Assembly: GCA_944323075.1 (NCBI GenBank)
Contig: CALURC010000013.1
Coordinates: 62,001-126,000, forward strand
DNA from: an uncultured Alistipes sp.
GTDB lineage: Bacteria > Bacteroidota > Bacteroidia > Bacteroidales > Rikenellaceae
Length of the DNA: 64,000 bases
Direction: 5' to 3'
Below the pieces are notes generated by a model. It was given only the letters and a program-made list of their open reading frames with translations, was not told where the DNA came from and did no database searches. Position numbers and translations under genes: made by a program. Shown one piece after another: positions 33,524 to 43,651 of this stretch (position 1 is its first letter; each line of letters starts with the position of its first letter).

Positions 33524-34117
33524 ATGGCAAATGAAAGATTGTTCCGGATTGAGTGGAATGATGACTGGTGGACCGAATCCGTATCTTCCGGACAAGAACA
33601 AGTACATGGTAATGATCTATCTCGACCTGCATTGGGCTCTGAAAATGGTGTCCCTGATTATTTGCTGCATGTCGATGAAACAAGTAATAGTGATATTGCG
33701 TCGCGTGCAATACTCCACTCCGGTCCGGTAACAGATGGTTGGGAACAGCTCGATTCACCTGTGATAGAAAGTATGGCGAAAACAGTGGTCCGTGATGATG
33801 GCGAGGTTAAAAAGGGGGAAGTATATGGAAATACGTTATCAGATGTGCAGCGTCCTGTAAATATCAACAACATAAGAAAACCGGGCGTGTATTCCAATCA
33901 ATCGTTGAGAGGGGGCAATTATGGATCTGTGGCTGATGAATTTATGTCGGAAGGGAATACTGCAGGGAACAGAGAAAATAGTTGGGAAACTTTGCAGCAG
34001 ACTGTACGCAGGACCGTTGAGGAAAAATTATCGGAATTGAAAGTGTATGTTTTGGAGTCGGATATAACTGAGGCTCAGGAAGCTGTGAAAGCAGTGGTTA
34101 AACAAGCCTCTTTTTAA
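33524..34117 (+). CDS. Phage structural protein with TMP-like C-terminal tail
   Basis: A 197-residue hydrophilic protein. The middle part is low in hydrophobics and probably extended; residues 155-197 look helical and end in KVYVLESDITEAQEAVK plus VVKQASF. That ending resembles the C-terminal tails of tape-measure or tail proteins in Bacteroidota phages (from memory, not searched). Lacking the long helical body and membrane segments, it could be a minimal tape measure, a remnant of one, or a tail-tip subunit. It begins 2 bp after the preceding gene. Confidence 0.45.
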   Translation: MANERLFRIEWNDDWWTESVSSGQEQVHGNDLSRPALGSENGVPDYLLHVDETSNSDIASRAILHSGPVTDGWEQLDSPVIESMAKTVVRDDGEVKKGEVYGNTLSDVQRPVNINNIRKPGVYSNQSLRGGNYGSVADEFMSEGNTAGNRENSWETLQQTVRRTVEEKLSELKVYVLESDITEAQEAVKAVVKQASF

Positions 34118-34129
34118 ATAGAATGAATT

Positions 34130-34399
34130 ATGACTGTATACCAAAAAGAGTTGATGAATTTGTTGCAAAATAAATTTGGACAGCTTTCGACCGCTCAGCT
34201 GATTGAAAAATTGTCTGAAATAGGAGTCCTCGATTTTATTTTGTGCAAAGTGCTTGTCGTTCGTGAGTTCGTGAATGCCTTGCAGCGTACGGGTGTCAAA
34301 AAAATTGATGCCATGTGGATTGCATCTGAAAAATTCGCTTGCACTTATGAGTATATCCGTAAATGTATGTACTACTATACGGATGTCGGGTTGAATTGA
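34130..34399 (+). CDS. Small helical protein with HTH-like C-terminus
   Basis: An 89-residue protein, mostly alpha-helical. The C-terminal segment DAMWIASEKFACTYEYIRKC has the alternation of a helix-turn-helix (A-x-E-K-F-x-C-(S/T)-x-x-x-(V/I)-R-K), like small genes in Bacteroidota prophages. It might regulate the cassette or be a minor structural part. Located 12 bp after the previous gene and 79 bp ahead of the next, in a stretch richer in A and T. Confidence 0.5.
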   Translation: MTVYQKELMNLLQNKFGQLSTAQLIEKLSEIGVLDFILCKVLVVREFVNALQRTGVKKIDAMWIASEKFACTYEYIRKCMYYYTDVGLN

Positions 34400-34478
34400 T
34401 GTCGAATTTTGTAGAAAAAAATCACTAATAAGTATATCTATTTTCGCATTGTCAATTTTTAACAAATTATCGAATATA

Positions 34479-34793
34479 ATGAACGATCTGAAAATCAAAA
34501 AACAATGGTTGATGACCTTGCTCGAACGGCTGGGTGTAAAACCAAAATCGGATGGGGTGGTGCGGGACATGCAAAACCTCGAAAAAAAAGAAACTACGCA
34601 AAACGAACAAAATGAATCCCGTCGTTCCGAAACCCTGGAACCCGATTCTGTCGGTAAGGCTCTTCTTCAAAAAAATGAACGAATTCCCATTATGCCAACT
34701 CTTACGAAACCCTGTGAAGATCCTTCCCCAGTTGAGGGACAGCGTTCGGTCAACGAACAGGCCTATGACTATGATGTCAGAAGGTTAATTTAA
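34479..34793 (+). CDS. Small hypothetical protein upstream of the capsid gene
   Basis: A 104-residue polar protein starting MNDLKIKKQWLMTLLERLGV, one short helix followed by a Lys/Glu/Asn-rich, probably disordered tail. The upstream frame to 34449 lacks a better start, so ATG 34479 is chosen. Its position directly before the capsid gene is where a scaffold or small head protein often lies, but the sequence gives no proof. Not recognised. Confidence 0.45.
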   Translation: MNDLKIKKQWLMTLLERLGVKPKSDGVVRDMQNLEKKETTQNEQNESRRSETLEPDSVGKALLQKNERIPIMPTLTKPCEDPSPVEGQRSVNEQAYDYDVRRLI

Positions 34794-34834
34794 TTTATAG
34801 TATATAAAAATTAATTAATTTATTTTATAAAAAT

Positions 34835-36079
34835 ATGGCAAAAATTGAAAGTACTAAAAGTTATGAAGGTCGTGAGCTGGAAACCATCTTTTTTAGACCT
34901 ATGTTGAGCGGCCCTAATGCTGTTGACCTCGGTATTAAAGTGATGTATAATATGCCCGTTCCCACAACTTTGCAATTCTGGAAACGAGGTGGAGATATTC
35001 TTCAGAAGTATACTGCCGCAGGTTGGAACGGTGGGGAAAGTGCTTCTAAATTCCAAAAACTGATTCAGCTGTTTAAGGTTAAGGCTGAGGTGGGATATTC
35101 GGCTGAAGACTACTTCAATATGGTTTTTGAACAGATTGCTGGACGGGCTGACGTGAATCTCGATGACCTCTCGGGAACGGAGCTCGAGGCTGCGGAGACA
35201 GCTCTTTTCAGAGATGCTATTGCGGAAAGTATTCGAGCTACTATGTGGTTGGGTGATACGGATCGGTCTGATACTCTCGCCACCTTTGACGGCTTTATGA
35301 AACGATTGCTGGCTGATAGCGGTTCCGAGGAGAATGATGTCCATGGTTTTGGAATCGATGCAGACTTTGTCTCCAGTCAGGAACCCGATGTCGCCGAGTC
35401 GTTGTTGAAAAAACTTTGGAACACGGCCCCGGAAGTTCTCAAAGCTTTTAAAGCTCAAGGAAATCTGGTCTATCTGGTGACTTCTGATATTTATGCGAAA
35501 TATGAAGAAGAGTTGGATAATGTTGTGTTGGAGTCGGCGTACCTCGCGAAGCAGAACGGACGGGATGGATTATCCTATCGTGGAATTCCGGTGATTGATA
35601 TTCAAGTTTCCGAATACCTTAAACAGTGTGTGGATATGCCGCAGTCGTTTGCAATTCTTACCGATCGACGCAATTTGGCAATGGCGGTAAATACTTCCGA
35701 TTTCCCCGGTACAGAGATCCGTATGTGGTATAATCCTGATCAAATGGAGAACCGCCAACGTGCTGTATTTATGGCCGGATGTGATTATTTGTTGCCAGAA
35801 ATGGTGTCGATGGCTATTGGCGGTGTGTCGGCTGAAGTAACCTCGGGTGATATTCCGGCCTCTGGTGGAGCTGTGACAGTGAAAGTTACCGGTTATGCAG
35901 CAATTAAGTCATTGTCGATTCAGGGATTTACGGCTGAAGGTTCGGCTGATGGTGAGGCGGTCACGCTTTCCGGATCGAAAGATGAGTATACAGGATCATT
36001 GTCTGGATCGAATATCGCTTCTGTCAAGTTGACCGCAACGTTGGTTAATGGAGCTCAGATTGAAATCCCGTTGAAATAG
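34835..36079 (+). CDS. Phage major capsid protein with C-terminal Ig-like domain
   Basis: A 414-residue protein that forms the head shell. Residues 1-331 have the composition of an HK97-type capsid protein: GLSYRGIPVIDIQVSEYLKQ, ILTDRRNLAMAVNTSDF, then EIRMWYNPDQMENRQRAVFM and GCDYLLPEMVSMAI, a common ending in Bacteroidota phage capsids. Residues 332-414 (from SAEVTSGDIPASGGAVTVKV) look like a surface Ig-like domain, beta-strands with Gly/Ser/Thr. There is no separate head protease or clear scaffold gene nearby, and no obvious N-terminal delta domain is evident. Confidence 0.75.
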   Translation: MAKIESTKSYEGRELETIFFRPMLSGPNAVDLGIKVMYNMPVPTTLQFWKRGGDILQKYTAAGWNGGESASKFQKLIQLFKVKAEVGYSAEDYFNMVFEQIAGRADVNLDDLSGTELEAAETALFRDAIAESIRATMWLGDTDRSDTLATFDGFMKRLLADSGSEENDVHGFGIDADFVSSQEPDVAESLLKKLWNTAPEVLKAFKAQGNLVYLVTSDIYAKYEEELDNVVLESAYLAKQNGRDGLSYRGIPVIDIQVSEYLKQCVDMPQSFAILTDRRNLAMAVNTSDFPGTEIRMWYNPDQMENRQRAVFMAGCDYLLPEMVSMAIGGVSAEVTSGDIPASGGAVTVKVTGYAAIKSLSIQGFTAEGSADGEAVTLSGSKDEYTGSLSGSNIASVKLTATLVNGAQIEIPLK

Positions 36080-36120
36080 GTTCTCGATAATACAGATAAT
36101 ACATTAAAAATAAATAGGGT

Positions 36121-36654
36121 ATGGCTTTATCGAATTATGTAAGAACCCGAAGTCGGAAAAATGGAGGAATTCGTATGTTGGGGCTGATCGAACGCAGCGA
36201 GGTGGCTACTATTACATCTCAAGGATCAACGACAGAATTTACCGCTATTACTTTCGAAGAGGGGTGTTGTTTCTCGAAATATGAATTCCGTGAGGATGAA
36301 GCCGTGTATAAGGAAAGCGTATCGGTTTCGAATGGTGCTCGAGTCGTAACTCACGAACTCTCTTTCTTATTGGATAAAATGGGGAGTGAATCTTCTGTCG
36401 CCGTATCGGCAATCGCTGAGGCTGCTGATGAAGGTTTGATAGCTATCGTTCAGACGATGAATGGGGATACGTTTTTGGTCGGTTATTCTCAGGAGTTTGG
36501 TAAAGAACGACCTTTGAGGTTGGCTTCCTCGGACGGGACTACTGGCAAACAGTTGTCTGACGGAACCAGTGAAGTGGTGACTCTGACAAGTACGGATGTC
36601 TCAAAAGCCAAAATATTTGCTGGAGAGCTTGATTCTCTTTTTGTTCCGGCATAG
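36121..36654 (+). CDS. Putative phage tail-tube protein
   Basis: A 177-residue beta-rich protein. The core (EAVYKESVSVSNGARVVTHE, then LAxDKMGSES-like and GLIAIVQTMNGDTFLVGYS) and the end with GTTGKQLSDGTSEVVTLTST resemble Bacteroidota phage tail-tube proteins, which put a Gly-Thr-Gly-Lys-x-Leu-x-Asp loop before a Thr-rich strand. It follows the capsid gene by 41 bp. A strong terminator just after it (36682-36716) may cap its transcript. Tube identity is an inference. Confidence 0.5.
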   Translation: MALSNYVRTRSRKNGGIRMLGLIERSEVATITSQGSTTEFTAITFEEGCCFSKYEFREDEAVYKESVSVSNGARVVTHELSFLLDKMGSESSVAVSAIAEAADEGLIAIVQTMNGDTFLVGYSQEFGKERPLRLASSDGTTGKQLSDGTSEVVTLTSTDVSKAKIFAGELDSLFVPA

Positions 36655-36681
36655 TGAGGTAATTGAGAAATCGATAAAATC

Positions 36682-36716
36682 GGCCGACGACGGACTTGGG
36701 CGTCGTCGGCCTTTTT
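36682..36716 (+). terminator. Internal terminator between tail-tube-like and portal genes
   Basis: GGCCGACGACG (36682-36692) and CGTCGTCGGCC (36701-36711) form a perfect 11-bp, GC-rich stem followed by TTTTT. The portal ATG is only 13 bp past the T-run, leaving no space for a promoter after it. Confidence 0.9.
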
Positions 36717-36729
36717 AATAGAAGAAACT

Positions 36730-37953
36730 ATGGAAATGAATAATAGAATAAAAAGTTTTTTTGTCAAAGGAGGTTCCGGTGTCCGAAACATGTCTGAACA
36801 TCAGAAAAACCCGGATGCAGAGCGGTGCTGGAAATGGGGATCTGATAATCTCTTCCCAAATGCTCTCGCACTGTTATCTCGCAGGTCGGCTACACATCGC
36901 AGAATCATTAATGACAAAGCTGATTATATCTCAGGAAAAGGGTTTGTTTGTGATAGGGAAAACGAGGTGTTGAACCGTTTTATCGATCACGCTAATGATA
37001 TGAATGAGTCGTTACGTGTGGTGTTGAACAAACTGGCTTTCGATAAGTCGCTGTTTGGAAACGCTTTCCTTGAAATTGTGACCGATGAGGATCACTCATT
37101 TTTGTCTTTATTCCACCAGGATGCTTCGAAATGTAGGGTGGCACGGGATGGCCGGCATGTCTTGTTGCATCATAATTGGGCCGGTTTTACTCCTGCTCAA
37201 GTTCAATCGGTTGCCATATATCCATATTTTGAACCGGCGGCGGATGGCACTTTGCGTAGTATAATTCATTATAAGGATTACGAACCGATGTTTGAGCACT
37301 ATGGGTTACCCGGATACATTGCCGGGCTCAATGTCTCGTCGATTGCTTATAAAACGGATCGTTGGAATATCAGTCGCCTGGATAATTCGTTTCAACCCTC
37401 TGGTATTATGGTATTGGATGGTGATGTGGATAATGAGAACGATGCATATGAAATTATTTCAGCGGCAGAAAAACGCTTCGCTGGAAAACCCGGACAGGTG
37501 ATGTTTATGGTAAAACACGCGGAAACTGCAGATAATTCGAAATTTATTCCTATATCTTCGGCAAACGATGGGGATTGGAAAGATCTACACGATCAAGCGA
37601 CATCGGATATTGTGATCGCTCATTCGTGGTTCCGTTCTCTCAGCGGATTGGATTATACTGGAGGGTTCAGCGCGGAAAGAATTCTTCATGAGTATGAGAT
37701 TGCGCTCAATACGTTGATCCTCCCTGAACAACAAGAGTTGCTTGAACCGATTCGGAAAATTATCAACGAAGTATTACGGTGTGATACGTCTTCGTTGCAA
37801 GTGATCAATCAGCCGCCTACACGTTCGAAACCCCTCTATATGAAAGTGTGGGAGGCTCGTAAGTGTGACGGTTTGAGTTTCGATCCCGAAGACGAGGATC
37901 AGAATCTGTTTCTGGCTCAAATTACCAAATATTCATTGACCAGTATTGAATAA
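36730..37953 (+). CDS. Phage portal protein
   Basis: A 407-residue protein that forms the ring through which DNA enters the head. It has the portal pattern: RRIINDKADYISGKGFVCD, then NKLAFDKSLFGNAFLEIVTD, a wing region, and the helical stem/crown FSAERILHEYEIALNTLILP followed by ELLEPIRKIINEVL. Its order after the capsid gene is reversed compared with usual phages. It lies 13 bp past a terminator, so it must rely on readthrough. The connector gene follows after 12 bp. Confidence 0.75.
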   Translation: MEMNNRIKSFFVKGGSGVRNMSEHQKNPDAERCWKWGSDNLFPNALALLSRRSATHRRIINDKADYISGKGFVCDRENEVLNRFIDHANDMNESLRVVLNKLAFDKSLFGNAFLEIVTDEDHSFLSLFHQDASKCRVARDGRHVLLHHNWAGFTPAQVQSVAIYPYFEPAADGTLRSIIHYKDYEPMFEHYGLPGYIAGLNVSSIAYKTDRWNISRLDNSFQPSGIMVLDGDVDNENDAYEIISAAEKRFAGKPGQVMFMVKHAETADNSKFIPISSANDGDWKDLHDQATSDIVIAHSWFRSLSGLDYTGGFSAERILHEYEIALNTLILPEQQELLEPIRKIINEVLRCDTSSLQVINQPPTRSKPLYMKVWEARKCDGLSFDPEDEDQNLFLAQITKYSLTSIE

Positions 37954-37965
37954 ATCGGAAATATT

Positions 37966-38436
37966 ATGGAATTTATAAGATTGATAACACCTGCCGAAGT
38001 GTTGGAATTGGCATTCCCTTCGAATCAATATATGCCCGAAGAGATGATTCTTCCTGCAAAAATTGAGACGGCACAATATCGGTTTTTGAAGCCGGCGCTT
38101 GGAGATCTTTACGCTTGTTTAACAGAAGAACGTTTTGAATTATTTCTCGATCGATTCGTTAAACCGGCTTTAGCCTATTATGTGCGTTATTTGATAATTG
38201 ATGATTTATGTGCTCTACCGGGTGCGGCAGGTTTATTGCAAGCAGAGACCGACTATGCTGAATCGGCTTCTGAGAAAAATATGGAGAGAATGAAACGTCA
38301 GGCAAAAGAGGATGCCGATGTGTTGTTAAGACAAGCTCTGGAGTATGTGGCAGAGCATGCGGAACAGTTTCCCGAATATGATGTCGAGCAAGAGAAGAGT
38401 TATAAGGTGTGTATGAAAGGAGGTTTTATTTTTTAG
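37966..38436 (+). CDS. Phage head-tail connector-like protein (DUF6712-type)
   Basis: A 156-residue helical protein starting MEFIRLITPAEVLELAFPSN. The helices FLKPALGDLYACLTEERFEL and FVKPALAYYVRYLIIDDLCA and the late ALEYVAEHAEQFPEY match the gp6-like head-tail connector proteins found after portal or capsid genes in Bacteroidota phages (DUF6712 type). It is the last cassette gene, 12 bp after the portal; the next terminator, at 38604-38646, is shared with the convergent nudix gene. Confidence 0.6.
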   Translation: MEFIRLITPAEVLELAFPSNQYMPEEMILPAKIETAQYRFLKPALGDLYACLTEERFELFLDRFVKPALAYYVRYLIIDDLCALPGAAGLLQAETDYAESASEKNMERMKRQAKEDADVLLRQALEYVAEHAEQFPEYDVEQEKSYKVCMKGGFIF

Positions 38437-38603
38437 CTTGATGAGATGCCTTACGGGAAGGAATGAAAAAAGAGGCGAAAGGGGTGTTTAATTAAGTGTC
38501 GTTCTCAATGCTACATGAACAAATAGGTGTATGAAAGGTGTCGATTTGGTGGGTGATGTAGCTTGAGGAATATGGATGGGAGATGAAAGGGAAGCATTGA
38601 TTT

Positions 38604-38646
38604 TTTCAAAATGGGTGTACCCAACAACAAGGGTACACCCATTTTT
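38604..38646. terminator. Bidirectional terminator between phage cassette and nudix gene
   Basis: AAAATGGGTGTACCC (38608-38622) pairs with GGGTACACCCATTTT (38631-38645); T-runs lie on both sides. The 170 bp before it show no gene. Confidence 0.9.
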
Positions 38647-38661
38647 ATATTTATACTCGTA

Positions 38662-39231
38662 TTAGAGATTGTCTTTTTCGGCCATGTAACGCCAAAGTGG
38701 GGCTGCGTGTAGGGCCTGTTTGATTTTGTCTTCTTTCAATAAATTGCGGACTTCGGCCTCTGATAGTAATACGACACTCAAATCTTCTGTGGTTTCGGGA
38801 TGGGGGGCTGAAACAATCTCTACGTCTGTTGCGACGAAGCAGTGTGTCAGATTATTCTGTGTGGATGGATTTGCCGAGATAACCATCAGCTCTCGCCATG
38901 TTCCTCCACCATAACCGGTCTCTTCTTGCAGTTCGCGACGTGCGGCATCCAATGGAGTTGCATCAGTCGGGTCGCAAACGCCAGCACATAACTCGATAAA
39001 GCTTTTCCCCAGTCCATGGCGATACTGCCGGACGAAAATGTATTCTCCGTCACGGGTTACCGCGATGGTATTGACCCAATCGGGATATTCCAGTACGTAA
39101 TATTCTGGAACCGTGTGTCCGTTGGGAAGTTTGATGGTCTCACGACGTACAGTCAACCATGGACGGTGAAACAGATATTCACTCTCCAGCACGGTAGCTT
39201 CTGCCTCTTGGGGTTTAATCTCTTGTGTCAT
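38662..39231 (-). CDS. NUDIX hydrolase (ADP-ribose pyrophosphatase-like)
   Basis: A 189-residue NUDIX hydrolase that cleaves nucleoside diphosphate-linked compounds. The box GVCDPTDATPLDAARRELQE then ETGYGG has the REL-x-EE-x-G core but with a longer first part than GG-x5-E, as in ADP-ribose pyrophosphatase relatives. The N-terminal beta strands and FVRQYRHGLGKSFIEL are typical of that group. The upstream frame to 39246 uses a TTG; ATG 39231 (MTQEIKPQ) is preferred. It diverges from the DEAD-box helicase gene. Confidence 0.85.
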   Translation of the reverse strand: MTQEIKPQEAEATVLESEYLFHRPWLTVRRETIKLPNGHTVPEYYVLEYPDWVNTIAVTRDGEYIFVRQYRHGLGKSFIELCAGVCDPTDATPLDAARRELQEETGYGGGTWRELMVISANPSTQNNLTHCFVATDVEIVSAPHPETTEDLSVVLLSEAEVRNLLKEDKIKQALHAAPLWRYMAEKDNL

Positions 39232-39268
39232 GCTATTTTGTTTCAATAACTCTCAAAAACACCTGTTG

Positions 39269-39276
39269 CAAAAATA
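39269..39276 (-). promoter_or_regulatory. nudix -7 box
   Basis: CAAAAATA on the plus strand reads TATTTTTG on the minus strand, 37 bp ahead of the ATG. Confidence 0.45.
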
Positions 39277-39422
39277 AGCAAATATTGGGATGTGTCATCA
39301 TGTACATTATTGGAGAGGGAGGAAAGGTGTATTTTGGGGTGTTTTGGAAGGAAAGAACAGAGTATTCTGTCTGAAAATATGGGAAAAAACGGATAGGACA
39401 GCTGTTTCTGCTTTATTTGGTG

Positions 39423-39430
39423 TACCTTTG
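39423..39430 (+). promoter_or_regulatory. -7 box of the DEAD-box helicase gene
   Basis: TACCTTTG matches TAnnTTTG, giving a leader of about 95 bp before the ATG at 39532. Long leaders are common for cold-shock RNA helicases. Nothing else is seen between 39277 and 39422. Confidence 0.65.
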
Positions 39431-39531
39431 TGCCCGAAGATGTGATCTCTTGCGTTCAGCGGCTCCGTGTATCGTCAGGAGCATTCTTGTCGTTCGGTCA
39501 TGTTCTATTGTCTAATCTTGAATTTATCATA

Positions 39532-41391
39532 ATGACTCAATTGGAAGAGTTCCGGGCGTTGGGACTGTCGGAAGATATGTTGACTGCGATTCGGACTAAA
39601 GGTTTTGAAACTCCTTCACCGATTCAGAAGCTGGTGATCCCCGTACTGCTGGACCCGCTGAAAACGAATGATATTATTGCTCAGGCTCAGACCGGAACCG
39701 GTAAAACGGCGGCATTCGGACTGCCACTGCTGGAACGAATTCATTCGGAAAAGAGTTGCTCGGTGCAGGGACTGATTCTCGTTCCAACTCGTGAGCTGGC
39801 ATTGCAGGTTACGGAAGAGTTGTTGTCGTTTAATGCGAAACGAAAGTTGTCCATTACGTCGATATACGGGGGAGCTTCGCTCTCGGAACAGTTGCGCCGT
39901 CTGAAAAAAGGGGTGGACATTGTTGTGGGAACACCTGGCCGGATTCTTGACCACCTGCGACGGGGTACACTACATCTCGAGGAACTGAAGTTTCTGGTAC
40001 TCGATGAGGCGGATGAGATGTTGAATATGGGTTTCATCGAGGATATCGAAGAGATTCTGGCCTGTACGAATGAGGAGCGGCGTATCCTGCTCTTCTCGGC
40101 GACGATGCCCGAACGGATCGTCCGACTGTCGAAAAAGTATATGCGTGAGACGCAGATTATTCGGGTTCCGACTCAGGAAATCACGACCGATTTGACCGAT
40201 CAGATCTACTTCGAAGTGCGGGACAGCGATAAATTCGATGCCCTGACGCGGATTATCGATGTGGAGCCCGAATTTTACGGAATCGTTTTCTGTCGGACAA
40301 AGATTAATGTCGATGAGGTGGCCAATCGGTTGATTGAACGAGGGTATGCGGCAGAAGGGTTGCACGGGGACGTCTCGCAGGCTCAACGAGAAAAGATTCT
40401 TAAGCGGTTCAAGAAAAAATCCGTGAATATTTTGGTTGCAACCGATGTTGCAGCACGTGGAATCGACATCAATAACCTGACGCATGTAATCAACTATTCG
40501 TTGCCTCAGGATACGGAGTCGTATGTCCACCGCATCGGTCGGACCGGGCGTGCCGGAAATACGGGTACGGCAATCACCTTTATTTCCCACTCCGAGTATC
40601 GGCAGTTCAGTTCGCTGAAGCGAGAAATCAAGGTGGATATTAAGAAGGTGACGCTGCCTTCGGCTCAAGATGTCGTCGAGATTAAGAAGACCAAGATCAA
40701 AAACGATCTGACTGAGATCGTCGAGGGTCAATCCTACGAGAAGTATGTGGACATGGCCCGGGAAATTTTACAACATGTTGATCCGGATGTGGCGATGGCC
40801 TCGCTGTTGAAACTGGCGTTCAAGAATGAGCTGGAAGAGAGTAGCTATCCCGAGATACGGTCGATTAATGTGGACAGGAAAGGTACGGCTCGCCTCTTTA
40901 TATCGATCGGTCGTAAGGATGGATATGATGCTCGGAAATTATGTGAGTTGCTTAAACGGGAGTGTCGCTTGTCGGACAGTAAGATCGATGATGTGCGCGT
41001 AATGGAAAGCTATTCATTTGTAACTGTTCCTTTCTCAGAGGCCCGGCAGGCGATCCGTCAATTGAATAGTATCCATAAAGGAGGAAGACCTATTGCGGAA
41101 ATGGCCAAGGGCGGTACGGACGGAGAACAAAGAGGGAAAACGGAGCGAGGTACATCGGCAGATTTTTCAAGCCAACCGGGTGATGATCGCCGAAATGTTG
41201 CCGAACGGCGGCGTAAAACGCCCACACGTGAGGGTAAAGTTGCTGATAAGAGAAAGAAAAAAGAGCAATCGATCGAATGGGATAAAATTCAGTGGGATGC
41301 GATCGATCCTGATTTCGGATCGAATGTGGGTTGGGGTGGAAAATCGGGTTTCGACAAACGGCTGGCTGCTCCAAAGCGTCGGAAAAAATAG
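39532..41391 (+). CDS. DEAD-box RNA helicase (DeaD/CsdA-like)
   Basis: An ATP-dependent RNA helicase that unwinds rRNA and mRNA structures, often in ribosome assembly and cold. The 619-residue protein has the Q motif region (GFETPSPIQ), AQTGTGKTAAFGLPLL (motif I), VPTRELALQV, DEADEML (motif II), SATMPER (III), VATDVAARGIDI (V) and HRIGRTGRAG (VI), then a DbpA/CsdA-type RNA-binding domain (about residues 480-550) and a long basic, Arg/Lys/Gly-rich tail. The frame opens at 39430, but ATG 39532 (MTQLEEFRALGLSED) fits the family. Confidence 0.94.
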   Translation: MTQLEEFRALGLSEDMLTAIRTKGFETPSPIQKLVIPVLLDPLKTNDIIAQAQTGTGKTAAFGLPLLERIHSEKSCSVQGLILVPTRELALQVTEELLSFNAKRKLSITSIYGGASLSEQLRRLKKGVDIVVGTPGRILDHLRRGTLHLEELKFLVLDEADEMLNMGFIEDIEEILACTNEERRILLFSATMPERIVRLSKKYMRETQIIRVPTQEITTDLTDQIYFEVRDSDKFDALTRIIDVEPEFYGIVFCRTKINVDEVANRLIERGYAAEGLHGDVSQAQREKILKRFKKKSVNILVATDVAARGIDINNLTHVINYSLPQDTESYVHRIGRTGRAGNTGTAITFISHSEYRQFSSLKREIKVDIKKVTLPSAQDVVEIKKTKIKNDLTEIVEGQSYEKYVDMAREILQHVDPDVAMASLLKLAFKNELEESSYPEIRSINVDRKGTARLFISIGRKDGYDARKLCELLKRECRLSDSKIDDVRVMESYSFVTVPFSEARQAIRQLNSIHKGGRPIAEMAKGGTDGEQRGKTERGTSADFSSQPGDDRRNVAERRRKTPTREGKVADKRKKKEQSIEWDKIQWDAIDPDFGSNVGWGGKSGFDKRLAAPKRRKK

Positions 41392-41424
41392 GTCACGCTG
41401 TCCGTTCTGTGACAAAGTGGCGGT

Positions 41425-41461
41425 AAAACTGACAGGAAAGACCTTTTTCTGTCAGTTTTTT
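41425..41461 (+). terminator. Terminator after the DEAD-box helicase gene
   Basis: AAAACTGACAG (41425-41435) and CTGTCAGTTTT (41449-41459) form a perfect 11-bp stem with a T-run. Confidence 0.85.
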
Positions 41462-41468
41462 GATGTAA

Positions 41469-41481
41469 AAATGTGACATTT
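41469..41481. promoter_or_regulatory. Palindrome upstream of groES
   Basis: AAATGT-G-ACATTT is a perfect 6-1-6 inverted repeat just ahead of a TTTG at 41486-41489 that could be a -33 element. No CIRCE element was seen in the groES leader. It may be an operator, but the site is short and AT-rich. Confidence 0.4.
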
Positions 41482-41580
41482 CCCGTTTGGCATACTATGT
41501 GTAAAAGTAGGGTACGTCTTCCGAATGGAAAGACAAAATGATGAAACAATTGTTGAATAAATTTTAAAAATAACATCGTT

Positions 41581-41850
41581 ATGAACGTTAAACCCTTATC
41601 AGACAGAGTCGTGATTGAATCCAATCCGGCAGAAGAGAAAACGGCAGGCGGATTGTATATCCCTGATACAGCTAAAGAGAAACCTCTGGCAGGTAAAGTG
41701 ATTGCTGTTGGCCCTGGTACGGCTGATGTGAAAATGGAAGTCAAGGTGGGTGATCAGGTACTTTATGGTAAATATGCAGGTACTGAAATCAGCATCGATG
41801 GCAAGGATTATCTGATTATGAAACAAAATGATATTCTTGCGATTATCTAA
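41581..41850 (+). CDS. groES: Co-chaperonin GroES
   Basis: GroES caps the GroEL folding chamber. The 89-residue protein starts [20 protein letters not shown], has the mobile loop ([16 protein letters not shown]) and the conserved [11 protein letters not shown] and [14 protein letters not shown] segments, ending in [15 protein letters not shown]. It sits 31 bp before groEL in the standard operon. Confidence 0.98.
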   Translation: MNVKPLSDRVVIESNPAEEKTAGGLYIPDTAKEKPLAGKVIAVGPGTADVKMEVKVGDQVLYGKYAGTEISIDGKDYLIMKQNDILAII

Positions 41851-41875
41851 AACAAGGTGAAAAATAAAAAGATAA

Positions 41876-43516
<1,641 letters not shown>

Positions 43517-43533
43517 TCTTTGTCCATAATAGT

Positions 43534-43572
43534 AAAGGCGTCGGAAGAGATATCTTCCGACGCCTTTTTTTT
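43534..43572 (+). terminator. groESL terminator
   Basis: AAAGGCGTCGGAAGA (43534-43548) and TCTTCCGACGCCTTT (43553-43567) form a perfect 15-bp stem with a T-run. Confidence 0.95.
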
Positions 43573-43651
43573 GTGCCTTTTCGTGCAGCGGCCGTGTTAG
43601 TCGTGGCTTGAATGAGTGAGAGTCAGAGTATCTGTGCTCCCGTCGTAGGGT

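Noticed and set aside
39282..39422. CRISPR array, insertion sequence or defence genes in the gaps around the phage cassette
   Set aside because: No regular repeats, transposase motifs or nuclease/defence signatures were found on either strand in these gaps.
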